Assembly (NCBI RefSeq): GCF_905196875.1
Contig: NZ_CAJJWO010000116.1
Location: 1 to 10,204 of the forward strand
DNA: 10,204 bases
Source: an uncultured Parabacteroides sp.
GTDB taxonomy: Bacteria; Bacteroidota; Bacteroidia; Bacteroidales; Tannerellaceae
Direction: 5' to 3'
A model generated the notes under the pieces. That model was not told the DNA's origin, made no database searches, and was given only the letters and a program-made list of their open reading frames with translations. Shown piece by piece: positions 1 to 8,700 of the stretch. How positions within the stretch are numbered: the first letter of the stretch is position 1; every line of letters begins with the position of its first letter. The translations under genes and the position numbers were made by a program.

Positions 1-1901
1 TTGATAATAAGTTTGATAAAGATATTTGGGATGTAGATAACCTTGATATTATACCTGTTTTTAGGCGAAGAGGTGAAAGTAATTCTTACCCAACCCCTCC
101 GATCAGTGATTATGTGATTAACGATACAGGAGATTCTCCCTACCTGATAACTTCTGAGGATGATTTGTATATACTAGCGGAAGCAATGAATTCAGGGGAC
201 TATACACTTTCTCAAATTTATGCTGACAAGCATTATCAATTAGCCAACGACATTACTCTAACTTCCGCTATAACGCCTATCGGTACTAATGATAGGAGTT
301 ATTTTACAGGAACATTCGACGGAAACCATAAATGCATCAATAACCTGTCTTTTAAACCCGATGCATCCGAAGTCATCGGATTGTTCGGATATGCTGACGG
401 GGCTACCATTAAGAATTTAGGAGTCCATGTAGCAGAAGGCGGTATCCAGATACCAATTAACAGTTCTCGACCTACTAACCTGGGGGCTATTGTCGGGGCA
501 GCTATCAGATCTACTAATATTACTGATTGTTTCGTTACTGGCGGAAGTATCGGGCTAACGGATGGAACGGCACGAAGTACAAACGGTACATTCAATATCG
601 GTGCAATTGCAGGAATCATTTCCCAGTCAGCAACTGTCAGCAACTGTTATGCTACAAACGATATAATCGGTAACAATTCAGGGGATGTTTATTGTGGCGG
701 CATCGTAGGCCAAGTCTATGACTCGAATGTGTCGAATTGCTACTCAACAGGCAAAATAACGGCTAAAAGCAGTACTAAATCCGTATCGGGTGGTATTGCC
801 GGAGATGCAGCGAACGGTAGCACCTTCAACCGATGCATCTCCCTCAACCTTCAGGGTATCGAAGCAGGCGGTGCACGTATTTGCGGCACAACAAATACCC
901 CGACTTACACGAACTGCTACGCCAGCCCGGTAATAAAAGTCGGCGACAATCTCATCAACGACGGTGCCCTCGACAACCAAAGCGGCCTCGACCTGACCCT
1001 TTCCAACATGAATGCAGATGCAGGCGGTTGCTTTAACGGATGGAATACCGGTTGGGAGCTCGGCGACGGGACGCATCTTCCCAAATTACAAAACTTTACC
1101 GGACAGCCCGATTTACTCAATTACGCTTTCCTTCAATTCAGTATTACTCTGACACAACCGGTCGAAGGGGGCACCCTCGAAGTCAGTTACGGTACTAACC
1201 AGCAACTCAACGACGGGCTGAATGAGAAGATACAGGGGAATACCCTCCTCTCTATAACAGCTAAGCCCAAGACCGGCTATCGATTGAAAGAGATCACGGC
1301 AGGAGGTGTAACTATTGGCGGTAACAACTATAAAGTGGAAACAGACACTGAAATTACGGCGGTGTTTGAAAAGATCCCCGATCCTGTCCCAGATCCAACT
1401 CCGGAGCCCGATCCTACCCCGGTTTACTATACGGTTTCCATCCCGGCAGTAGAAGGGGTTGTAACCGACCCGGTTGCTGGTGAATATGATGTGGAATCAT
1501 GGGGTAACTTCCGTTTCTATCTGACATTGAATGAAAACTATAACCAATCAGTACCCATTGTTACGACCGATCGTGGCGAAACTATAGCCCCGCGTAGTAG
1601 TGACGGGGCTTATATCGTCAAATATGTACGTAGCGACGTCCAAATCCGGGTCGACGGTATCGTAAAAAACCCCGACCCGGTTGCCAACGAGAAGATAGAA
1701 GCCAGCCAGCCAAAAATCTGGAAGACAGGTAATGAGCTGCATATACAGGCTGTTACCGACGAACCGGGCTATATCTATACCCCCGACGGCAAACCGCAAA
1801 CGGTATGCCGGCTGATTGCCGGGGAGGTAGAGACAGTCCGACTACCCGATGGTATCTATTTTGTACGGATCGGTAATGAACGGTTTAAAATTGTCTTGTA
1901 A
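1..1901 (+). CDS. GLUG-repeat surface protein, C-terminal part (5' end outside window)
   Basis: The frame is open from the left edge (first complete codon at 3) to the TAA at 1899-1901, about 632 residues. The GTG at 114 is only the first start-like codon and lies inside the gene. The opening residues (FDKDIWDVDNLDIIPVF) resemble the end of a preceding GLUG block, so the protein probably has at least two blocks. Next come a second block with five or six repeats (369-926), a bacterial-repeat/InlB-like beta module (about 1125-1370), a Pro/Asp linker (1377-1421), a second beta region (about 1425-1685) and a C-terminal module (about 1689-1898) ending LPDGIYFVRIGNERFKIVL. That end resembles the sorting-type C-termini (T9SS type A or DUF6383-like) of Bacteroidota surface proteins. 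A secreted adhesin-like role is inferred; no enzyme motif is visible. It faces the PUL genes and need not belong to them. GC content rises sharply within the gene. Confidence 0.85.
   Translation, partial: DNKFDKDIWDVDNLDIIPVFRRRGESNSYPTPPISDYVINDTGDSPYLITSEDDLYILAEAMNSGDYTLSQIYADKHYQLANDITLTSAITPIGTNDRSYFTGTFDGNHKCINNLSFKPDASEVIGLFGYADGATIKNLGVHVAEGGIQIPINSSRPTNLGAIVGAAIRSTNITDCFVTGGSIGLTDGTARSTNGTFNIGAIAGIISQSATVSNCYATNDIIGNNSGDVYCGGIVGQVYDSNVSNCYSTGKITAKSSTKSVSGGIAGDAANGSTFNRCISLNLQGIEAGGARICGTTNTPTYTNCYASPVIKVGDNLINDGALDNQSGLDLTLSNMNADAGGCFNGWNTGWELGDGTHLPKLQNFTGQPDLLNYAFLQFSITLTQPVEGGTLEVSYGTNQQLNDGLNEKIQGNTLLSITAKPKTGYRLKEITAGGVTIGGNNYKVETDTEITAVFEKIPDPVPDPTPEPDPTPVYYTVSIPAVEGVVTDPVAGEYDVESWGNFRFYLTLNENYNQSVPIVTTDRGETIAPRSSDGAYIVKYVRSDVQIRVDGIVKNPDPVANEKIEASQPKIWKTGNELHIQAVTDEPGYIYTPDGKPQTVCRLIAGEVETVRLPDGIYFVRIGNERFKIVL
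369..926 (+). repeat. Array of five to six GLUG repeats (protein-level)
   Basis: The encoded protein repeats a pattern of roughly G-x-I-x-G, a variable stretch, then (S/T)NCY-x-(T/S)-G, about 20 to 23 residues per core. Copies lie near 369-425 (GLFGYADGATIKNLGV), 477-545 (GAIVG...ITDCFVTGG), 594-662 (GAIAG...VSNCYATND), 690-758 (GGIVG...VSNCYSTGK), 783-851 (GGIAG...FNRCIS) and a degenerate copy at 867-926 (GARICG...YTNCYAS). This is the GLUG motif, typical of bacterial surface and adhesin-like proteins and expected to form a beta-helix-like stack. The repeats are diverged at DNA level, so recent slippage is unlikely. Confidence 0.75.
1377..1421 (+). other. Pro/Asp-rich interdomain linker of the GLUG protein
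   Basis: Fifteen codons read PDPVPDPTPEPDPTP, a short extended linker typical between beta domains of secreted Bacteroidota proteins. It separates the bacterial-repeat module from the second beta region. The DNA carries imperfect copies of GATCCN hexamers. Confidence 0.7.
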
Positions 1902-2988
1902 GGGCATAGCCTTCTATCACACATTCCAGTGCACAGGCATTGGCGGCTGAACTCACCCGGTGGAAAGGGCCGTACCAGTAGCAGCCGAAGCTTTTGGATG
2001 CCGGATCGTAATCTTTCGAGAGGATCGATTCGGCATTCTTTATGATGAAATCTTTATAGGCCGGATTCTTTGTCACCTCATACAGAAAAGCCAGGTGGCG
2101 AATAAAGATACCCTTAAACTGAACACCGTCATTGCCATCCTCGATAGCCGGTTTCATTTCACGGAGAATGCCTTCTTCCGTTACCAAGCGGGTAGTAATG
2201 GTAGCATCGGCAATCTTTCCGGCCAGTTCCAGATAGGAATCATCGTTTGTCACCAGATACATTTCAGTCAGGACAGCGATAGCTACCCCCTGGTTATAGG
2301 TGTAATGGGCATCCCGGTTGGGGGCACAGTCCTTGCCCGTCCCGTCTTCGATCTGGTAAATATCCATGTTGATCATACCCGTTTGCATATACCATGCTAC
2401 GTTCCTCTTGAACCAGTCGAGGTAAGAGGGGTTCCGGGTGGCCTTGTACAAACGGATAGCCGTCAGCGAGAAAAGGTTGTTGGCTATGGAGTTTTTATAG
2501 TGCAGGGGATTCTTTTTCCAGAAGATACCGCCACCGCATTCGTCGCTCCATCCGGTCGTCATATCCTCAAAGATAATTTCAGCCATATCCAGATACTCCT
2601 TCTCCCCTGTCAGTTTGAAGGCTTCGATCCATGCCAAAGCCCACCAGCCCTCATCGTCGTAATAGTCGTTGATGAAATTCGTACAATAACGGGGATTCCC
2701 GGTCGAGTCCACTCCCACCTGATAACGGCGGGCTTTCTCATATACATCCCGGATAACGGGAAACACATCGGTGTCGCCGGTTACGGCAGCGTAACGAATG
2801 GTGGCGGTTAATACGTTGGCAGAGTTCCACCAGCCGGCGGTTTCCCAGATACCAGTCGTATCGTTCCTCCAACTCAGGGAGGTTTGCATAGTCTCATACA
2901 ATTTATCCCGGAAAGGAGAAGGTCTGCCACAGGAGACCATAAAAAGCACAACTAAAAGACCAGCTAATAAGTGTCTATGCATATCCAT
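1885..2988 (-). CDS. GH76 family alpha-1,6-mannanase-like lipoprotein
   Basis: A 367-residue glycoside hydrolase family 76 protein; the family cleaves alpha-1,6-mannan, and known members use a neighbouring Asp pair. That pair is visible in YYDDEGWWALAW (Asp 111 and 112 from the ATG at 2988), with the family motifs DECGGGIFW (149-157) and TYNQG (230-234). The N-terminus MDMHRHLLAGLLVVLFMVSC is a lipoprotein signal peptide with Cys 20 as lipid anchor. No acidic residues follow directly after the Cys (GRPSPF), so the usual Bacteroidota surface-export signal is not evident and a periplasm-facing position is possible. The frame extends upstream to 3066, but those codons run through the terminator hairpin, so I reject that start; ATG 2982 is an alternative. 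The enzyme probably trims mannan-type oligosaccharides for this PUL. Its end overlaps the GLUG gene by 17 bases. Confidence 0.88.
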   Translation of the reverse strand: MDMHRHLLAGLLVVLFMVSCGRPSPFRDKLYETMQTSLSWRNDTTGIWETAGWWNSANVLTATIRYAAVTGDTDVFPVIRDVYEKARRYQVGVDSTGNPRYCTNFINDYYDDEGWWALAWIEAFKLTGEKEYLDMAEIIFEDMTTGWSDECGGGIFWKKNPLHYKNSIANNLFSLTAIRLYKATRNPSYLDWFKRNVAWYMQTGMINMDIYQIEDGTGKDCAPNRDAHYTYNQGVAIAVLTEMYLVTNDDSYLELAGKIADATITTRLVTEEGILREMKPAIEDGNDGVQFKGIFIRHLAFLYEVTKNPAYKDFIIKNAESILSKDYDPASKSFGCYWYGPFHRVSSAANACALECVIEGYALTRQF

Positions 2989-3012
2989 TAAATTTAAGAT
3001 TAGAACAAGAGG

Positions 3013-3020
3013 CAAAGATA
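3013..3020 (-). promoter_or_regulatory. Candidate Bacteroides-type -7 box for the GH76 gene
   Basis: On the minus strand the bases read TATCTTTG, a full match to the Bacteroides -7 consensus TAnnTTTG. It lies 24 bases before the ATG at 2988, which would leave a leader of about 15 to 20 bases. No convincing -33 TTTG is present at normal spacing, because that region is the terminator stem-loop. The box starts directly after the terminator T-tract, which suggests that GH76 has its own start of transcription. The match is short and could be chance. Confidence 0.4.
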
Positions 3021-3063
3021 ATAAAAAACCCCGCAAGGCCTGTCGTTTTAACAGCTTGCGGGG
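3021..3063 (-). terminator. Intrinsic terminator after the susC-susD-DUF3823 unit
   Basis: On the minus strand CCCCGCAAG (3063-3055) pairs perfectly with CTTGCGGGG (3037-3029). An inner CTGT/ACAG pairing extends the stem with a two-base bulge and a seven-base loop (TAAAACG). Six T residues follow (3028-3023), then AT. It lies 25 bases after the stop codon of the DUF3823 gene. The opposite strand has no T-tract after the stem, so it should act in one direction only. It would end, or partly attenuate, transcription before GH76. Confidence 0.9.
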
Positions 3064-3088
3064 CATATTCTCGCTAATTATCGAATAA

Positions 3089-3814
3089 TCAGATCGATAC
3101 CTTAAACGGTTCGGTGTAAACCATTGCGTCGATACCTTCGATCTTCAATCCCATACGGGCATAGATAAATCCGGTGGATGGAAGCGAATTGGAGGTCGAA
3201 TTGACTGACAGGCCGCTCAGATCCAGTTGCAAGGAAACCTGGCTGCCGGCTGTTGCGGTAATTGTGGTTGCTCTGGCTGTGCCACCGAAGTTATAGCTAT
3301 CGTCTACAATCAGGTTGCGGCCGGCATAGAGGCCAACGAACTCGATGTTGCGACCGGCTGTGATCTCGCGTACGGAGCATGTAGCGGAAACGATCTTGTT
3401 GTTGCAGGTGATAGATGCATTGTCGAGCAGGTAGTAAGGAGTTACAGGCATGTCGACCGTTTCTCCCCTATAATTATCGACAGTGATCGTATCGGTGGCT
3501 ACCGGGTTTACCCACGGGCCTACATTTTCCACACGGATCAGCTTGTAAGTCTTGCCTGTGTAGACACTGGCACTGAATGAGCCGTCCTGGGCTACCTGAA
3601 CGGTCATATACGTACTGGAAGAAAGTTCCCAGCCCGGTTCATACAGGCGGAAACTCACCTGATTGTTCTTCACGTTGACGGCTTGTCCGTTGTAGGAAAC
3701 CTGACCGGTCAACATCACATTAGGCGCTTCGTAATTATCGTATTCACAGGAAGTGAATAATACGGCCAGCGCAGTGAATAGGAATAAAGCTATCTTTTTC
3801 ATATCTATGTTCAT
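3089..3814 (-). CDS. DUF3823-type PUL accessory lipoprotein
   Basis: A 241-residue protein that I assign to the DUF3823 family, whose genes typically lie directly after susD in Bacteroidota PULs. It starts with a lipoprotein signal peptide (MKKIALFLFTALAVLFTSC, Cys 23). Acidic residues after the Cys (EYDNYE) fit export to the cell surface. The following segment (APNVMLTGQVSYNGQAV, about 30-46) resembles the start of a transthyretin or carboxypeptidase-regulatory-like beta domain; a second beta domain fills the C-terminal half and ends EPFKVSI. The gene begins six bases after the susD stop, so it is almost certainly cotranscribed and perhaps translationally coupled. ATG 3802 (MKKIAL) is an equally possible start. 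The biochemical role is not established; a glycan-binding or SusCD-stabilising part comparable to SusE/SusF is inference. Confidence 0.8.
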   Translation of the reverse strand: MNIDMKKIALFLFTALAVLFTSCEYDNYEAPNVMLTGQVSYNGQAVNVKNNQVSFRLYEPGWELSSSTYMTVQVAQDGSFSASVYTGKTYKLIRVENVGPWVNPVATDTITVDNYRGETVDMPVTPYYLLDNASITCNNKIVSATCSVREITAGRNIEFVGLYAGRNLIVDDSYNFGGTARATTITATAGSQVSLQLDLSGLSVNSTSNSLPSTGFIYARMGLKIEGIDAMVYTEPFKVSI

Positions 3815-3820
3815 CTTTTA

Positions 3821-5698
3821 TTAATTGTAGTTCGGGTTCTGTACCAGCTTCGGATTCTTGTTGAGGTGATCCTGATCGAATGAAGAGTAGTAGTTACCTA
3901 CCCGGAAGTTACGCGGTGCCTTGAAACGGTTGGCTACGTGGCGATCGAAAATATACTTGCCGTTGTCGGGGCCACCGATCACGCGGTACGGATACAAGGC
4001 ATACAGCATGGTGTTTGCCGACTGCACACCGTTCCATACCGTATGGGCTTTACGCAGACGTTTCATATCCCATATACGATGATCTTCCATTGCCAGTTCG
4101 CGGCGGCGTTCTTTCAACATGTTGTCGATGGTCAGGTCTTCCGCCTTCCATGAGTTCGCACCGAAACCGGCACGTTCGCGGATTGCATTCACATATCTCA
4201 GCGCTTTGTCCGTCTGTCCCAGTTCCATAGCAGCTTCAGCCGCATTCAGGTAAACTTCACCCATACGGAAATACACATACCACATATAAGAACCCTGCCC
4301 ACGAGCGGAAGAACCGGCTGTTTCATCGACAAACTTACGCAGGTTAAAACCTGTATTCGTATAAGTGGCACGGTTCAGGGGGCCGTCTTTACCGACAAAC
4401 TTACCGCCGTCGGCATTCGGATGATTGTCGGCTGCTTCGTAGGTACTGTTAGGTTCAGATCCCTCCACCAGCAGGTAGGAACCGTTGCTCTGGTATACGG
4501 CGACACCGGCCTGGACATCCAAGGTAGCACCTTTGAAAGTCTGCCCCGGTAAAAGACATGTTCCCTGTAAACGATAGTCGCGGCCTGCGAAAATATCCCC
4601 TACATTATTATAAGCGATATAGTTACCGCTGGCATCCTTATCGGCCAGTTTAGCTTCCGAGCCGTCCAGCAATTCATAGGTTTCAACAAATCCGAGAGTC
4701 GGACAAAGATCGGAACCGTTATCGTTATCTTCATTCATCGACTGGGCAATATTGGCAAACGAGAAGGAATGGAACTTACTGGCTGAATAATCTTTACTCC
4801 AGATCACTTCCGTGTTATTGCTTTTATTGCATATGGCATTATAAAAATCATCGGCAGAGGTACCGCTTTGCAGACGGAATACACCGTCGTTGATGATCTC
4901 TTCGGCTGTAGCCAACGCTTTCTGGTAATAAGGTGTCGGATCTTCACCGGTCATACCTACTACGCCGTTCTGCAAAGACGATGAAACCGGGTTGGTCATG
5001 GCTGCATTGTATTTGGCGATGGAACCGGCGTATAGCATGGCACGGCTGGCTAAAGCCAGGCTGGCATATTTATTGGCCTGAGCTACATTCACACTTGCAT
5101 TGTTGGCAGCCAGGATTTCCTTAATAGCCATACATTCGTCATATACGAAGTTGTAAACCTCGGCTTCCGTAGCGCGGGGAATCTGTAATTCGGTCACATC
5201 CATGCCCGGCGTATATTCCATAGTTTCCTTAATCAACGGAACACCACCCATACGGCGGTTCATATCGAAATAAGTATAGGCACGGAGGAAGCGGAACTCA
5301 CCGTCGAAGACATTCACATCGCTTTCGTCCAAAGCCGATTCTTTCAGTTTCTCGATACCCTGATTGATCTTATAGATATACTCGTAATTATAATAACGGA
5401 GAGAGTCGTACGGATAGGCGACCATCTGGTTGCGGGCCGTTTCCACATCCTGGTTCATCAGACCGCACCACATCATATCGTCAAACAACGAATAGTTGAC
5501 GTCGTTATCCATCGAACCGTTCATCTTGACATCATTGTACAGATTGGCAAGAACGCCTATCACCATGGTGTTATCGTTCCAAACCTGGTCGTCGGTCAGG
5601 AAATCGGAAGGTGTCGTATCGCCTAACCACTCGTCGCAACTTGCCATCGAACAGGCAAGTATTGCGGAACCGAAGATATATAATAAATTCCTTTTCAT
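3821..5698 (-). CDS. SusD/RagB family outer-membrane glycan-binding lipoprotein
   Basis: A 625-residue SusD-like protein, within the family's usual range. It binds oligosaccharide at the cell surface and caps its SusC partner. The signal peptide MKRNLLYIFGSAILACSMASC gives lipid anchor Cys 21, followed by DEWLGD, an acidic stretch that fits surface export. Family hallmarks include the helical segment FRMGEVYLNAAEAAMELG with NAIRERAGF, and MLKERRRELAMEDHRIWDMK (from about residue 527), the conserved C-terminal signature. The start is ATG 5698, 13 bases after the susC stop; an in-frame TTG at 5707 would add three residues and is less likely. The tight spacing on both sides shows one transcription unit with susC and the DUF3823 gene. 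The glycan cannot be read from the sequence. Confidence 0.95.
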   Translation of the reverse strand: MKRNLLYIFGSAILACSMASCDEWLGDTTPSDFLTDDQVWNDNTMVIGVLANLYNDVKMNGSMDNDVNYSLFDDMMWCGLMNQDVETARNQMVAYPYDSLRYYNYEYIYKINQGIEKLKESALDESDVNVFDGEFRFLRAYTYFDMNRRMGGVPLIKETMEYTPGMDVTELQIPRATEAEVYNFVYDECMAIKEILAANNASVNVAQANKYASLALASRAMLYAGSIAKYNAAMTNPVSSSLQNGVVGMTGEDPTPYYQKALATAEEIINDGVFRLQSGTSADDFYNAICNKSNNTEVIWSKDYSASKFHSFSFANIAQSMNEDNDNGSDLCPTLGFVETYELLDGSEAKLADKDASGNYIAYNNVGDIFAGRDYRLQGTCLLPGQTFKGATLDVQAGVAVYQSNGSYLLVEGSEPNSTYEAADNHPNADGGKFVGKDGPLNRATYTNTGFNLRKFVDETAGSSARGQGSYMWYVYFRMGEVYLNAAEAAMELGQTDKALRYVNAIRERAGFGANSWKAEDLTIDNMLKERRRELAMEDHRIWDMKRLRKAHTVWNGVQSANTMLYALYPYRVIGGPDNGKYIFDRHVANRFKAPRNFRVGNYYSSFDQDHLNKNPKLVQNPNYN

Positions 5699-5711
5699 AT
5701 TATTCAATTAA

Positions 5712-8700
5712 TTAGAAGTTAAGATTAAAACCAAATGAGAACGTACGCAGGTTAGGAGTCACCAATGCGCTGTTCGACTGAATTTCCGGATCTAGCTGAT
5801 ACTGGCTCAGGTTGTCGATACTGAACAGGTTGTAGGCATTTGCATAGATGCGCAGACGGTCTACGAAGAACTTGCCGGAGATAGACTTCGGCAGGGTGTA
5901 ACCCAGTTCCAATGTACGCAGCTTGATATAATAAGTGTTATGCAGCCAGAAATCGGAATAGCGATTGAAGCTCACATTCGCCCCGGCATAACGGGTGGCA
6001 GGGAACTTACCGGCAATCCATTCGCTGTTCGCATCCGTAGGATCGGCACGATGCCATGAGTCAGTCAGCAGGTAAGCGGTAGAGTTACCGTCGCCCTGGA
6101 ACGGATAGGCAACCTCCCAGCACATGTGGTACGACTGTCCGGCAGCACCGGCAAAGTCGGCTTTCAGGTCGATGCCTTTCCATTCGAAAGAGGTATTGAT
6201 ACCGAAGCTGATATAGGGAAGCTGCTCCGGCTGGTAACCGATCGGACGTTCGTCCAGGCTATTGATTATGCCGTCGCCGTTTTGATCTTTATAGATCAGG
6301 TCGCCTGGAAGCATGGTGGTATTGCCTTGTCCGTCGTTGTCGACACGGTAGTTCTGGATATCTTCGTAACTCTGGAAACGACCTACTACCTGATAGCCCC
6401 AGGTATTGGTATTTATCCAGCGGTTCTCCGTAGAGTTGCGGTATTCATCCCAACTCGAGCCGAAGCGCGGCTTGTAGGAGTCGCCGTTCATTTTACGGGC
6501 CAGCGTGAAGTTTCCGCCGATAGAGTAAGTGAAATCTCTTACCTGGTCTCTCCAGTTGATCCCCAGCTCAAGACCTTTGTGATAATCCGAGTTCAGGTTT
6601 TCCTTTGCCAGCGAGAAACCGACTTCGGAAGGGATCAACACATCGTAACGTAAGGCGGGTAGGCCGGTACGTTTACGTTGGAAGATTTCGAACGTACCGC
6701 TCAGGCGGTCGTCCAGAAAGCCGTAATCCACACCGATATTGATCAGGGTCGACTTGATCCATGACAAAGTCGTGATCGGAATGCCACGGTAAACAACTCC
6801 GGTCATGGCATTACCATTCAATACAGCATTACCCGATCCATAAGTATATCCGTTCAGGAAAGAATAAGGAGAGACAATATCATCCAGGTAACCGTCGCCA
6901 TCGCTGTCCACATCCAGTTTGTCATCACCCATCTGTCCCCAGGAAGCACGGATCTTCAGGTTGGATAGCTTGGTAGCTTCTTTTACACCTGACATGAAGG
7001 ATTCTTCAGAGAGTCTCCAACCGGCCGATACGGAGGGGAAGAAACCCCAGCGGTTACCTTCCTGGAAGAGATAAGAGCCGTCGTAACGACCGCTGAATTC
7101 AGCGAAGTAAGTACTCTTGTAATCGTAAGCGGCACGGAAGATCATACCGGCACGGCGGGCGGTAGTCATTTTGGTTTCCATCGACTGCATATCGGCGATA
7201 CCGTTTGTGAGCGGAATATAGTTGTTGGTCGGCAGGGTGTTATACTGTAACCAGTCTCTTTTCTTTTCAAATGTTTCGATACCTAACACACCTGAAACAT
7301 GGTGTATCTGGTTGAAAGTATGATCGTAGTTCAACTGGGCCTGGAACGTCTGCTCCACCTTTTCGTCTTTGACACGACGACGCCAGGGGTTCTGGTTTCC
7401 CCACTTTTCATTGTAAGTGTCTGTTGACTTATCGTAATTATATACTTTATAAGTGTACTCGAACTGTTCCTGGTCGTTGCGGGCGATCCAGTAGTTATAA
7501 GCGACACGGGCTTTCAAACCTTCGATCGGGCTTTGCCATTCTGCATAGACATTGGCGGTAGCCGATTTCCAGATATCATCCGTATAACCGGTAATGTCAC
7601 GGTCGAAGATGGCAGCACCGGTTGCGTTGTTACGGGTGTCGTTTACATAATCGGGATTGTCGTTTGCATAGGCATGCTGGGTCGGCCAGTTCTGGAACAT
7701 GGCATAATAAGGCTGCCAGTAATCGTCCAGCCCCGGAACACCTACGTTGTGGCGTTCTTCGATACGGCCGCTCAGACGGGCACCGATCTTCAGTGATTTA
7801 GTGATATTGGCTTCGATATTGCTTTGCAGGTTTGTACGGGCAAAGTTAAATCCGTTGATCATCGCTTTCTGATCCATATGGGAAACACCGAAGTGGTAGT
7901 TAATTTTTTCGGAACCACCAGTAGCACTGACGTTACCGTACCAGACAGGAGCATTCTTGTTGGTGATGAACTTCTGCCAGTCGAAGCTGGAGTATTCACC
8001 TTGTCCCTGACGATACAGGTTCAACTCTTCCATTGTACGGGCAGTAGAACCATACGTATTCAGGTCGGCCTGCATGCGTCCTTCATAGAATTGTGAAGCA
8101 TTCGCAACCTCCGGATAACGCATGAAGTTCTGGATACCGTAATAAGCGTTGGCAGAGATCTGGTTCTTTTCACCACGTTTACCAGATTTAGTCGTTACCA
8201 GCACAACTCCGTTGGCTGCACGCAGACCATAGATAGCGGCAGAGGCGTCTTTCAGGATCGTAATACTTTCGATATCGTTCACATCGATATTATTGAACTG
8301 GCCTTCTTCACACTGTATACCGTCGATCACATACAGCGGCGTACCCATGTTACGGATCTGGATAGCTGCACTCGCACCCGGGCGACCGTCGGCCTGGCGG
8401 GCGGAAATACCCGGCGTCTTACCAACCAATGCACCTGAAATCGTCGGAGAGGTGGTACGGGTCAGTTCTTCCGATTTCACACTGCTGATAGCCCCGGTCA
8501 ACGATCCCTTCTTCTGGGTACCATAACCTACGACTACCACTTCTTCCAGTGTTTCGCTGTCTTCTTTCAGTTGCACCTGGATATTGTTCTTTCCAACGAT
8601 AGAGACATCCTGAGGTGCATAACCGATATACGAGAATACAAATACTTTGCTGTTGCCAGCTTCCAATGAGAATTTACCGTCCATATCGGTAATTGTACCA

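Noticed and set aside
114..116. GTG at 114 as start of the GLUG protein
   Set aside because: The frame is open to the left edge and the upstream residues resemble the end of an earlier GLUG block, so this is an internal Val codon.
1960..2811. Long open frame of 283 codons on the plus strand
   Set aside because: It lies fully antisense to the GH76 gene, whose family motifs are clear. The plus-strand translation shows no recognisable domain and is best explained as a shadow of GC-biased codons.
2989..3066. N-terminal extension of GH76 starting at 3066
   Set aside because: The extra 26 codons read through the terminator stem, loop and T-tract and displace the lipoprotein signal peptide from the N-terminus.
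5699..5707. TTG start three codons before the SusD ATG
   Set aside because: The ATG at 5698 begins a standard lipoprotein signal peptide (MKRNLLYIF); the TTG adds only LNN and is unneeded.
5703..5717. Near-palindrome TTCAATTAATTAGAA across the susC stop and susD start
   Set aside because: It is AT-rich with no loop and imperfect symmetry. Such sequence is expected by chance in an AT-rich spacer.
6126..6653. 175-codon open frame on the plus strand
   Set aside because: It is antisense to the SusC barrel region and its residues show no domain or signal peptide.
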